Assembly: GCF_028898845.1 (NCBI RefSeq) | Contig: NZ_CP118574.1 | Location: 4,995,001-5,059,000, forward strand | DNA: 64,000 nt | DNA from: Streptomyces sp. WZ-12 | GTDB lineage: Bacteria > Actinomycetota > Actinomycetes > Streptomycetales > Streptomycetaceae | Direction of reading: 5' to 3' | Shown here: piece after piece, positions 53,718 through 63,302 of the stretch | Position numbering within the stretch: the stretch's first letter is position 1 | Layout of the letters: each line of letters opens with the position of its first letter | The notes under the pieces: model-generated | The model's database searches: none | Seen by the model: only the letters and a program-made list of their open reading frames with translations | Told to the model about the DNA's origin: nothing | Program-made: the position numbers and the translations under genes

Positions 53718-54743
53718 TTACCGGCCCGCCTCCCCGGCGCCGGCCGGCGGGGCGGCGGCCGAAGGAGCCGCCGGCTCCGCCGCGGCGCGCCCGACCCCCG
53801 CCGCCTCCGTCGCCGCCTTCTCGCCCGCCAGTGCCCCCGCGGCGGCCAGCGCGGCCCGCCCCCGTCGGGCGGTCCGCAGCGCGTCCCAGGTCAGCATCGC
53901 CAGCGCGGCCCAGACCAGCACGAAGCCGGCCCAGCGCTCGGCCGGCATCTCCTCGTGGAAGACCGTGAGCCCCAGCAGGAACTGGAAGGTCGGCGCCAGG
54001 TACTGGAGCATCCCGAGGGTGGTCAGCGGCAGCCGCACCGCCGAGGCGCCAAAGCAGATCAGCGGCACCGCGGTCGCGACGCCGCACCCCGCCAGCAGCA
54101 GCGCCTGCCCGGTCCCGCCGCTGACGAACACGGACTGCCCGCGCACGCCCAGGTAGATCAGGAAGCCCAGCGCCGGCAGTGCCTGGAGCGCGGTCTCGGC
54201 GCTGAAGCCCTCGATGCCGTCCAGCTTGATGCCCTTCTTCACCAGCCCGTACGTGGCGAACGACAGCGCCAGCCCGAGCGCGATCCAGGGCATCCGCCCG
54301 TAGGCGACGGTCATCACGACCACGGCCAGGGTGCCGACGCCCACCGCTGCCCACTGGAGGGGCCGCAGCCGCTCGCGCAGCACCAGCACCCCGAACGCGA
54401 TGCTCACCAGCGGGTTGATGAAGTAGCCGAGCGAGGCTTCCAGGACGTGCCCGGTGTTGACCGCCCAGATGTAGAGGAACCAGTTCAGCGAGATCACCAC
54501 GGCGCAGACCAGCACCAGCCCGAGCCTCTTGGGCTGGCGCAGCAGCGGGCGGATCCAGGACCAGCGGCGCAGCGCGGCCAGGATGACCAGGGCCACCGGG
54601 AGCGACCAGGCCATGCGGTGGGCCAGGATCTCGGCCGGCGCGGCGGCGTCCAACAGGTGCCAGTAGAGCGGCAGTAGGCCCCACATGGTGTAGGCGGCGA
54701 GGCCGTACGACAGGCCCGCGCGCTGGTCGGTTCGAGACGGCAA
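53718..54743 (-). CDS. rarD: RarD-type EamA transporter
   Basis: This 341-residue protein has about ten helices and the RarD signature: GLSYGLAAYTMWGLLPLYWHLLD, AHRMAWSLPVALV, and SLNWFLYIWAVNTGHVLEASLGYFINPL. The C-terminal 55 residues form an Ala/Pro-rich tail. RarD proteins were linked to chloramphenicol sensitivity, but their natural substrate is not firmly known. I chose the TTG at 54743 (MPSRTDQRAG) because GGAGG lies five bases upstream; the ATG at 54827 would add 28 residues across an inverted repeat. Confidence 0.88.
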   Translation of the reverse strand: MPSRTDQRAGLSYGLAAYTMWGLLPLYWHLLDAAAPAEILAHRMAWSLPVALVILAALRRWSWIRPLLRQPKRLGLVLVCAVVISLNWFLYIWAVNTGHVLEASLGYFINPLVSIAFGVLVLRERLRPLQWAAVGVGTLAVVVMTVAYGRMPWIALGLALSFATYGLVKKGIKLDGIEGFSAETALQALPALGFLIYLGVRGQSVFVSGGTGQALLLAGCGVATAVPLICFGASAVRLPLTTLGMLQYLAPTFQFLLGLTVFHEEMPAERWAGFVLVWAALAMLTWDALRTARRGRAALAAAGALAGEKAATEAAGVGRAAAEPAAPSAAAPPAGAGEAGR

Positions 54744-54788
54744 GGGGCCCTCCAGAGGGTGCGGTCGATCCTGTGCAAGGTAGCGCCG

Positions 54789-54842
54789 CCCGCCCCTGAT
54801 GTCATGCGCGTTCCGAAATACGGTCATGACATCAGGGGCGGG
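54789..54842 (-). terminator. 18-bp perfect inverted repeat downstream of korAB
   Basis: CCCGCCCCTGATGTCATG (54789-54806) pairs exactly with 54825-54842 across an 18-base spacer. It lies 120 bases after korB and 46 bases before rarD on the same strand. It is probably the korAB terminator, though there is no T-run; a regulator-binding role for rarD cannot be excluded. Confidence 0.55.
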
Positions 54843-54962
54843 TCGGTGGGGCGTGGCCCGTGCCCCCCCCTCAACGCCGCGGCGGGCGCCCGCCGGAGCG
54901 CGCCTGCGCGCTCGCTGCGGACACCCGCCGGGGGTGTGGCCTGATCCGGCCCGGGTGTGCGG

Positions 54963-56049
<1,087 letters not shown>

Positions 56050-56057
<8 letters not shown>

Positions 56058-58002
56058 TGATGGCCTCCTTAAAGACCTCCGCGAGCTGCTCGGCCTTGAA
56101 CGGCATCCCGCTGACCTGGGTGTGGATGCGTGCGTCGACGAGGTACCTCGCGCGCAGCAGCATGGCGAGCTGGCCGAGGTTCATCTCCGGCACGATCACC
56201 TTGTCGTAACGCGCGAGGACCTCGCCGAGATTCCCCGGGAAGGGGTTGAGGTGGCGCAGGTGCGCCTGAGCGATGCGCTGCCCCGCGCCCCGGACCCGCC
56301 GCACCGCCGCGGTGATCGGCCCGTAGGTGGAACCCCAGCCCACCACCAGGGTGTCCGCGCCGCTCCCGGACTCGTCCTTGGGGTCGTCGACCTCGACGTC
56401 GGGGACGGCGATGCCGTCCACCTTCGCCTGGCGGGTGCGGACCATGAAGTCGTGGTTGGCCGGGTCGTAGGAGATGTTGCCGGTGCCGTCCTGCTTCTCG
56501 ATGCCGCCGATGCGGTGCTCCAGGCCGGGCGTGCCGGGCAGCGCCCAGGGGCGGGCCAGGCTCTCCGGGTCGCGCTTGTAGGGCCAGAACACCTCGGTGC
56601 CGTCCGCCAGCTCGTGGTTGGGGCCGCTGGCGAACTGCACGCGCAGGTCGGGGAGTTGGTCGACCTCGGGGATCCGCCAGGGCTCCGAGCCGTTGGCCAG
56701 GTAGCCGTCGGAGAGCAGGAAGACCGGGGTGCGGTAGGTGAGCGCGATCCGGGCCGCGTCCAGCGCCGCGTCGAAGCAGTCGGCCGGCGTCTTCGGCGCC
56801 ACGATCGGCACCGGCGCCTCGCCGTTGCGGCCGTACATCGCCTGCAGCAGGTCGGCCTGCTCGGTCTTGGTGGGCAGGCCGGTGGACGGGCCGCCGCGCT
56901 GGATGTCGACGATCAGCAGCGGGAGTTCGAGGCTGACCGCCAGGCCGATGGTCTCCGACTTCAGCGCCACACCGGGCCCGGAGGTGGTGGTCACCGCCAG
57001 CGAGCCGCCGAACGCCGCGCCCAGCGCCGCGCCGATGCCCGCGATCTCGTCCTCCGCCTGGAACGTCCGCACGCCGAAGTTCTTGTGCTTGGACAGCTCG
57101 TGCAGGATGTCCGAGGCCGGGGTGATCGGGTACGAGCCCAGGTAGAGCGGCAGGTCGGCCTGGTGGGACGCGGCGACCAGGCCGTAGGAGAGCGCAAGGT
57201 TGCCGGAGATGTTGCGGTAGGTGCCGGTCGGGAAGGCCGTGGTGGCCGGCGCGACCTCGTAGGAGGTGGCGAAGTCCTCCGTCGTCTCGCCGAAGTTCCA
57301 GCCCGCCCGGAAGGCCGTGACGTTCGCCTCCGCGATGTCCGGCTTCTTCGCGAACTTCGCCCGCAGGAACTTCTCGGTCCCCTCGGTGGGCCGGTGGTAC
57401 ATCCACGACAGCAGGCCCAGCGCGAACATGTTCTTGCTGCGCTCGGCCTCCTTGCGGGAGAGCCCGAACTCCTTGAGCGCCTCGATGGTCAGCGTCGTCA
57501 ACGGCACCGGGTGGACGTTGTACGCCGAGAGCGTGCCGTCCTCCAGCGGGTTGGTCGCGTAGCCGACCTTCGCCATCGGGCGCTTGGTGAACTCGTCGGT
57601 GTTGACGATGATCTCCGCGCCGCGCGGCACGTCGCCGATGTTGGCCTTCAGCGCGGCCGGGTTCATCGCCACCAGGACGTTCGGCGCGTCGCCGGGGGTG
57701 AGGATGTCGTGGTCGGCGAAGTGCAGCTGGAAGCTGGAGACGCCGGGCAGCGTGCCGGCGGGGGCGCGGATCTCGGCGGGGAAGTTGGGCAGCGTCGACA
57801 GGTCGTTGCCGAACGACGCCGTCTCGGACGTGAAACGGTCACCGGTGAGCTGCATGCCGTCACCGGAGTCGCCGGCGAACCGGATGATCACCCGGTCCAG
57901 GCGCTGGACCTCCTTGCCCGCGCCGCCGTCGCCGGACGCGCGCTGTTCCCCGACAAGCGCTCCGTCGGCCTGTTCGGCTGTGCTACTGACCTGGCTGGTC
58001 AC
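56050..58002 (-). CDS. korA: 2-oxoacid:ferredoxin oxidoreductase, fused gamma-alpha subunit
   Basis: This 650-residue subunit has an N-terminal gamma domain (about 30-220; RVIIRFAGDSGDGMQLTGDRFTSE, LPNFPAEIRAPAGTLPGVSSFQLHF) fused to an alpha domain with YPITPASDILHELSKHKNFGVRTFQAEDEIAGIGAALGAAFGGSLAVTTTSGPG. This fused order is the usual actinobacterial KorA. The GTG at 58002 follows GGGAGG nine bases upstream. The upstream region (58003-58307) holds its promoter. Confidence 0.94.
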
Positions 58003-58307
58003 TGCTTCGGACCTCCCTCAAGGGGTACGGCGACCCCGCCGGACGCAGGGCGTGGGACGGGTCGTACCGACCGGTTGTCCCATAACCATCGTACGTGGGT
58101 AAGGGTGCCCTTCCCTGGACCGGTCACATGATGGACGCCGGGATGAGACACCGTTCTGTCATGGTTTGTCATCGAATTACTGCCCCCGTCACCCCGTCTC
58201 CCTCACCCGGCGCCCTCATCCATTGGTGCTAGGACCATCGTTCTACGCCGGGGCCCCGACCGCCGGCAGATCGGGACATCGCCGATATCCGACAGAGTGT
58301 CAGCCCG
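58003..58307. other. Intergenic region upstream of korA
   Basis: This 305-base gap has A/T-richer patches near 58130-58180 and carries the korA promoter. On the minus strand TACGAT (58088-58093) could be a -10 box, without a clear -35. No gene was seen. Confidence 0.4.
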
Positions 58308-58967
58308 CTAGGAGTTGAGGTAGGTGAGGACCGCGAGCACCCGGCGGTGATCCCCGTCACTCGGCGTCAGGCCCAGCTTGAGGAAGATGTTGCTGACGTG
58401 CTTCTCGACCGCGCCGTCGCTGACCACGAGCTGCCGGGCGATCGCGGAGTTGGTCCGGCCCTCGGCCATCAGCCCCAGCACCTCGCGCTCCCGCGGCGTC
58501 AGATGGGCCAGCACGTCCTGCTTGCGGCTGCGGCCCAGCAACTGGGCCACCACCTCCGGGTCCAGCGCGGTGCCGCCGCCGGCCACCCGGACCACCGCGT
58601 CCACGAACTCCCGCACCTCGGCGACCCGGTCCTTGAGCAGATAGCCGATGCCCCGGCTCGACCCGGCCAACAGCTCGGTGGCGTACTGCTCCTCGACGTA
58701 CTGCGACAGCACCAGCACCCCGACCTCCGGGTGGTCCCGGCGCAGTCGGAGCGCGGCCCGCACGCCCTCGTCGGTGTGGGTCGGCGGCATCCGCACGTCG
58801 GCCACCACCACGTCCGGCGGAGTGCCCGCGCCGGCCAGCTCGGCCACCGTCCGCACCAGCGCCTCGCCGTCGCCCACGCCCGCCACGACCTCGTGCCCGC
58901 GGTCGGTCAGCAACCGCGTCAGCCCTTCCCGCAGCAGCACCGAGTCCTCGGCGATGACCACCCGCAC
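58308..58967 (-). CDS. LuxR-family response regulator
   Basis: This 219-residue NarL/FixJ-type regulator has a receiver domain with the phospho-acceptor Asp57 (VVVADVRMPP) and conserved Lys in YLLKDRVAEV, and a C-terminal LuxR helix-turn-helix (LTPREREVLGLMAEGRTNSAIARQLVVSDGAVEKHVSNIFLKLGL). I chose the GTG at 58967 (MRVVIAEDSVLLREG), which has GGAGG five bases upstream. It follows two kinase genes on the same strand. Confidence 0.93.
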   Translation of the reverse strand: MRVVIAEDSVLLREGLTRLLTDRGHEVVAGVGDGEALVRTVAELAGAGTPPDVVVADVRMPPTHTDEGVRAALRLRRDHPEVGVLVLSQYVEEQYATELLAGSSRGIGYLLKDRVAEVREFVDAVVRVAGGGTALDPEVVAQLLGRSRKQDVLAHLTPREREVLGLMAEGRTNSAIARQLVVSDGAVEKHVSNIFLKLGLTPSDGDHRRVLAVLTYLNS

Positions 58968-59154
58968 CCTGTCCTCCACGACGACGATTCCCCCCACGTT
59001 CCGCACGTTCCCTACGGTCCAGCCTGCTGCCCCCAGCATCCCAGCATCCGGACCGGGGCGGGTGGGCGAGGGGGAAGTAGGGGAGCGGGGCACGCGCGCG
59101 GGTGGGGCCGGACCCCCGTCCCGGTCCCACCCGCGCGGGCCGTACGCGCCGCCG

Positions 59155-60534
59155 TCAGCCGCGCCAGGGCAACTCGGCGGTGACGACGGTGGGGCCGCCG
59201 GCCGGCGAGTCCACCGCCAGCAGGCCGTCGACGGCGGCCAGCCGCTCGGCGAGCCCGGCCAGCCCGCCGCCGGCGGCGGTGCTCGCGCCGCCCCGGCCAT
59301 CGTCCGACACCAGCAGCATCAGCCTGCCCGCCCGTCGCCCACCACCGCCCGTGTCCGAGGGCCCTGCGGGCCCGCCCCCCTCGTGGTGCCAGACATCCAC
59401 CGCGGCGTGGTCCGCGCCGCTGTGCTCGGCGACGTTCCGGAGCAGTTCGGAGACGGTGAAGTAGGCCATGCCCTCGATGGCCGCGGCCGGGCGGCGGTCC
59501 AGGTCGACCTCGACCGCGACCGGCACCGGGCAGCGCCCGGCCAGCGCGGAGAGCGCCGGGCCCAGGCCGCGGTCGGTGAGGATCGCCGGGTGGATGCCGC
59601 GGGCCAGGTCGCGCAGCTCCTGGAGCGCGATCTTCACCTCGCCGTGCGCCTCGTCCACCATCGCCGCCGCCGCGCGCGGGTCCTGCGCCAACTTCTCCTT
59701 GGCCAGCCCCAGATCCAGCGCCAGCGCCGCCAGCCGGGCCTGCGCCCCGTCGTGCAGGTCCCGCTCGATGCGCCGCAGGTCGGCGGCGGCGGTGTCCACC
59801 ACCACCCCGCGGTCCGACTCCAGCTCGATGACCCGGGTGGCCAGCGACGACGGTCCCAACAGCCCGCGCACCAGCAGCCGGTCCACCTGCGTCAGCCCGC
59901 GGAACAGCCACGGCCCGGCCAGCACCATCAGCAGCCCGACCCCGCCGCTCACCGCGGCCGCCACCGCCGGGCTCACATAGAGGACGGTGGTGCCGTCGCC
60001 CCACAACTGGACGCCCGGCAGCGCGGCGTACGGGCGCACGAGCCAGAACCACAGCGGGAAGGTCAGCAGCGCCCACCCCACCGTCCAGAACGTCACCGCC
60101 AGGACGAACGCGAACAGCGCCCACGGGAAGACCAGGAACGCATAGAGCAGATGCCGCCAGGACGCCCCGCTCTTGAGGACCGCGCCCACCCACGCCATCA
60201 GCCCCGGCTTCGCGGGGCGCAGCGGCTCCGGCGCGGCCACCTGAAGCCCCAACAGCGCCCGCGCCCGGGCCCGTTCCAGCGCGCCCAGCCCCCGGCCGCC
60301 GGCCAGCCCGCCGGCCAACACCGGGACGCCCAGGAACGTGATCAGCAGCCCGGCGCTCAGCGCGACCACGGTGACCGCGTAGCCGAACGTCAGGCAGGCG
60401 ATCGGCAGGCTCAGACAGAGGTGGAGGAACTCGCGCCAGGTGCGCCCGGCGAAGGGGGCGCGCAGGCCCACCGGCACCCGGGGGCCGTCGGGCCGCGGCG
60501 GGTGGGCGGGGTGCGCCAGATACGCGGTGTCCAT
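59155..60534 (-). CDS. Sensor histidine kinase (HisKA_3 type), copy 1
   Basis: This 459-residue membrane kinase has an N-terminal sensor region with about four to six helices and paired RTWREFLHLCLSLPIACLTFGYAVTVVAL-type segments, then the dimerisation/phosphorylation helix LHDGAQARL (His261) and a HATPase domain (YFTVSELLRNVAEHSG; SDDGRGG). It strongly resembles the kinase just upstream; RDLARGIHPAILTDRGLGPAL is identical in both. The ATG at 60534 was chosen by the family start and lacks a perfect ribosome site. It probably signals to the adjacent LuxR regulator. Confidence 0.9.
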   Translation of the reverse strand: MDTAYLAHPAHPPRPDGPRVPVGLRAPFAGRTWREFLHLCLSLPIACLTFGYAVTVVALSAGLLITFLGVPVLAGGLAGGRGLGALERARARALLGLQVAAPEPLRPAKPGLMAWVGAVLKSGASWRHLLYAFLVFPWALFAFVLAVTFWTVGWALLTFPLWFWLVRPYAALPGVQLWGDGTTVLYVSPAVAAAVSGGVGLLMVLAGPWLFRGLTQVDRLLVRGLLGPSSLATRVIELESDRGVVVDTAAADLRRIERDLHDGAQARLAALALDLGLAKEKLAQDPRAAAAMVDEAHGEVKIALQELRDLARGIHPAILTDRGLGPALSALAGRCPVPVAVEVDLDRRPAAAIEGMAYFTVSELLRNVAEHSGADHAAVDVWHHEGGGPAGPSDTGGGGRRAGRLMLLVSDDGRGGASTAAGGGLAGLAERLAAVDGLLAVDSPAGGPTVVTAELPWRG

Positions 60535-60709
60535 GTCTCGTCGTCGTCCTTCTGCCGTGGCGTCCGGCGCCGGCCCGGCGCCGATTCCGGGTGGCGCTGC
60601 CGGCCCCTGCCGGCTCCGTCCAGCGTCGGGCACCGCCGGCGCCCGGGCCATGAGGCTGCTCGCAGTCTTCCGCCGGGGGTTTTCCCCACCCCGGCACCGG
60701 CCGCCGCGG

Positions 60710-61930
60710 TCAGCGCCCGCCGGCGCCCCGCCGCTCCGCGGCACCCGAGGGCCGCTGCCGCCACGGCACCTCCGCGGTCACCCGGGTCGGCCCGCCCTCC
60801 GGCGAGTCCAGCACGAACAGCCCGTCCACGGCCCCCAGTCGGTCCGCCAGTCCGGCCATCCCGCTGCCGCCGTCGAGCCGCGCCCCGCCCCGCCCGTCGT
60901 CGTGCACCTGGAGCAGCAGCCGGTCCCGGGACCGCCACACCTCCACCGAGGCGCGCCGCGCCCCGCTGTGCTTGGAGACGTTCTGGAGCAGCTCGGAGAC
61001 GGTGAAGTAGACGATCCCCTCGATCGCCGGGGCGGGCCGCTCGGCCAGGTCCACGGAGGTGGTGACCGGCACCGTGCAGCGCCCGGCCAACGAGGCCAGC
61101 GCGGGCCCCAGTCCGCGGTCGGTGAGGATCGCCGGGTGGATGCCGCGGGCCAGGTCGCGCAGCTCCTGGAGGGCCAGCTTCACCTCGCCGTGCGCCTCCT
61201 CCACCATCGCCGCCACGGTCTCGTCGGCCTGCCCCTCCAGCAGCTTCTCCTTCGCCAGGCCGAGGCCCATGGCGAGCGCCACCAACCGGGCCTGCGCGCC
61301 GTCGTGCAGGTCCCGCTCGATCCGGCGCAGATCGGCCGCCGCGGTGTCGGTGACCACCATCCGGTCCGACTCCAGCTCGGCGATCCGCCGCTCCAACTCG
61401 TCGGACGGGGACAGCAGTCCGCGCACCATCACCCGGTCCGCGTTGGACAGCCAGCGCGCCAGCCACGGCAGCACCGGCCAGGCCACGAACAGCGACACCA
61501 GGGTCACCGTGAAGGTGAAGATCCCCCACGGCAGCCGGACCACGGCGAACAGCGCGTGCCGCCAGGCCACCGGGTCCGTCAGGCGCGCCCACAGCCACCC
61601 GAAGAAGCCGCGCTCCCGGGCGTGCGGCGGGCTCGGCTCGGCCACCACCACCCCGAGCCAGGCGCGCGCCCGGGCCCGCTCCAGCTTCCCGTAGAGCCGA
61701 CAGGCCATCAGGCCCGAGGCCAGCAGCGGCAGTCCGACGACGGTGAGCGAGAGCCCCGCCCCCAGCACCAGCCACACCACCAGCACCGCGAACGCGGCGA
61801 CGTCCAGCGGGAGGTTGACCAGCAGATAGCCGATCTCCCGCCAGGTCCGGCCGCTGAGTGGGGCCCGCGGCGGCGGGAGCGCCACCCCTTCGGCGTCGTC
61901 GGCGGCAGTGCGCTGGGATCTTTCCGTCAT
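60710..61930 (-). CDS. Sensor histidine kinase (HisKA_3 type), copy 2
   Basis: This 406-residue paralogue of the next gene has SGRTWREIGYLLVNLPLDVAAFAVLVVW and WRHALFAVVRLPWGIFTFTVTLVS as its membrane sensor, the phospho-acceptor His209 in RDLHDGAQARLVALAMGLGLAKEKLL, and the HATPase motifs YFTVSELLQNVSKHSG and DDGRGG. It lacks the extra loop of copy 1. It is first in the kinase-kinase-regulator series and divergent from the EccD-like gene. Confidence 0.92.
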   Translation of the reverse strand: MTERSQRTAADDAEGVALPPPRAPLSGRTWREIGYLLVNLPLDVAAFAVLVVWLVLGAGLSLTVVGLPLLASGLMACRLYGKLERARARAWLGVVVAEPSPPHARERGFFGWLWARLTDPVAWRHALFAVVRLPWGIFTFTVTLVSLFVAWPVLPWLARWLSNADRVMVRGLLSPSDELERRIAELESDRMVVTDTAAADLRRIERDLHDGAQARLVALAMGLGLAKEKLLEGQADETVAAMVEEAHGEVKLALQELRDLARGIHPAILTDRGLGPALASLAGRCTVPVTTSVDLAERPAPAIEGIVYFTVSELLQNVSKHSGARRASVEVWRSRDRLLLQVHDDGRGGARLDGGSGMAGLADRLGAVDGLFVLDSPEGGPTRVTAEVPWRQRPSGAAERRGAGGR

Positions 61931-62065
61931 ACGCCCAGCTTGCCGGGGTCCGCGGCCGACTGCCATGGGGTTCGTCGGGTGGCGAGTGGGGGGTTTGCCC
62001 CACCTGCCGTGCGCGGGGCCCGGGTTGGCGCGGGACGCTGTGGACAGCGCGCGGCGGCGGGCCCG

Positions 62066-62071
62066 TATGGT
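62066..62071 (+). promoter_or_regulatory. Candidate -10 box of the EccD-like gene
   Basis: TATGGT ends seven bases before the GTG at 62078, with TGGACA at 62041-62046 as a possible -35 (19-base spacer). This fits a leaderless message; no ribosome site precedes the GTG. Confidence 0.45.
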
Positions 62072-62077
62072 GTTGCG

Positions 62078-63199
62078 GTGCGAAACGGCCGCGTGGACAT
62101 GACGAGTGGGACGGCGGGTGCGGCCGCGGGCCCGGGCCGGCGCGGCGACGCCGGCCGGCCCACGACGGGACCCGCCGGCACCGCCGGCCCCCCGGCCGCC
62201 GCCGGCCGGCGCTGGGACGACTGCGGCCGGAACCGGACCGCGGTCCTGGCCAGCGTGCTGCTCGCCGCCGTCGCCGGGATCTGCGCGAGCACCTGGTACG
62301 GCGCCGACGCCGCCTCCTGGTTGGGCGCCGCGGCCGTCGGGTGCGCGGGCGGCGGCGCGGCGCTCACCGCGGCGCCCGGCCGCCGCCCCGTCGGCACCGC
62401 CCTGCTGCTGACCGGCGGCACCCTCGGCCTCCTCGCCGCCTGGCAGGCCGCGCCCGGCGCCGCCCGGCTCGCCGCCACCGGACTCACCGCCGCGGCCACC
62501 CTGGCGCTGCTCGGCCTCCGCACCCGGCTGGGGCGCGGCGGCCTCACCGGCGCGGCCGCGGTCGCGCTCGCGGTGGCCGGTTGGGAGCTGGCGCTGGCCC
62601 TGACCGACCCGGTCCGCACCGGCGTCGTCCTCGGCTTCCTCGCCGTCCTGGCCCTCGGGGCGCTGCCCCGGCTGGCCCTGCGCACGGCCGGACTGACCGG
62701 ATGGGACGAGAAGCACGCGGGCGGCACCCCGGTCAGCCGCCACCAGGTGGCCGCCGCGCTGGCCGCCACCCACCAGGGGTTGGCCCCGGCCACGGTGGCG
62801 ACGGCCGCCTCCGCCGGCGCGGCCGGCGTCCTCGTCGCGGGCGCGCCCGGCCCCTGGACGGTGCTCACCGCCCTGCTGCTCGCCGTCGTGCTGTTCTCCC
62901 GGGCCCGCGCCTACCCCCTGGCCGTGCAGGTCCTCGCCCTGCTCGCCGCCGGAACGGCCGTGTGCGTACGGCTCGTTCTGCTCTGCGCGACGGACGGCGA
63001 CGCCCCGGCGCTCGCCCTGACCGCGCTCGGGCTGCTGGCGGCGCTGCCCCTGGTGGCGCTCGCCGTCCGCCTCCCGGACCCGTTGCGCAACCGGCTGCGG
63101 CGCTGGCTGGACGTGGTGGAGTCGGTGAGCACGGTGGCGCTGATCCCGGTGGGCCTCGGCGCGTTCGGGCTCTACGGGACGCTGCTGGGTGGCGCGTGA
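62078..63199 (+). CDS. EccD-like multi-pass membrane protein
   Basis: This 373-residue Ala/Leu/Gly-rich protein has about ten membrane helices. The C-terminal half resembles EccD, the channel subunit of type VII secretion systems: GGTPVSRHQVAAALAATHQGL, LFSRARAYPLAVQVLALLAAG, and the ending RLRRWLDVVESVSTVALIPVGLGAFGLYG. It lacks the N-terminal ubiquitin-like domain of full EccD (about 450 residues); the first 45 residues are a disordered Gly/Pro-rich tail. Starts at 62093 and 62099 are possible alternatives. The identification is by eye and the helix pattern alone is generic, so the confidence is moderate. Confidence 0.65.
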   Translation: MRNGRVDMTSGTAGAAAGPGRRGDAGRPTTGPAGTAGPPAAAGRRWDDCGRNRTAVLASVLLAAVAGICASTWYGADAASWLGAAAVGCAGGGAALTAAPGRRPVGTALLLTGGTLGLLAAWQAAPGAARLAATGLTAAATLALLGLRTRLGRGGLTGAAAVALAVAGWELALALTDPVRTGVVLGFLAVLALGALPRLALRTAGLTGWDEKHAGGTPVSRHQVAAALAATHQGLAPATVATAASAGAAGVLVAGAPGPWTVLTALLLAVVLFSRARAYPLAVQVLALLAAGTAVCVRLVLLCATDGDAPALALTALGLLAALPLVALAVRLPDPLRNRLRRWLDVVESVSTVALIPVGLGAFGLYGTLLGGA

Positions 63200-63302
63200 C
63201 GAGGAGAGGCCCGGTGGCGGCGGAGGCGACGGGGAGTTCCTGTGAAGACCAGGCGGCGCGGGAACGTTCCGGCCGGCCGGGGGAGTTGGGAAGGCGGGGG
63301 CG

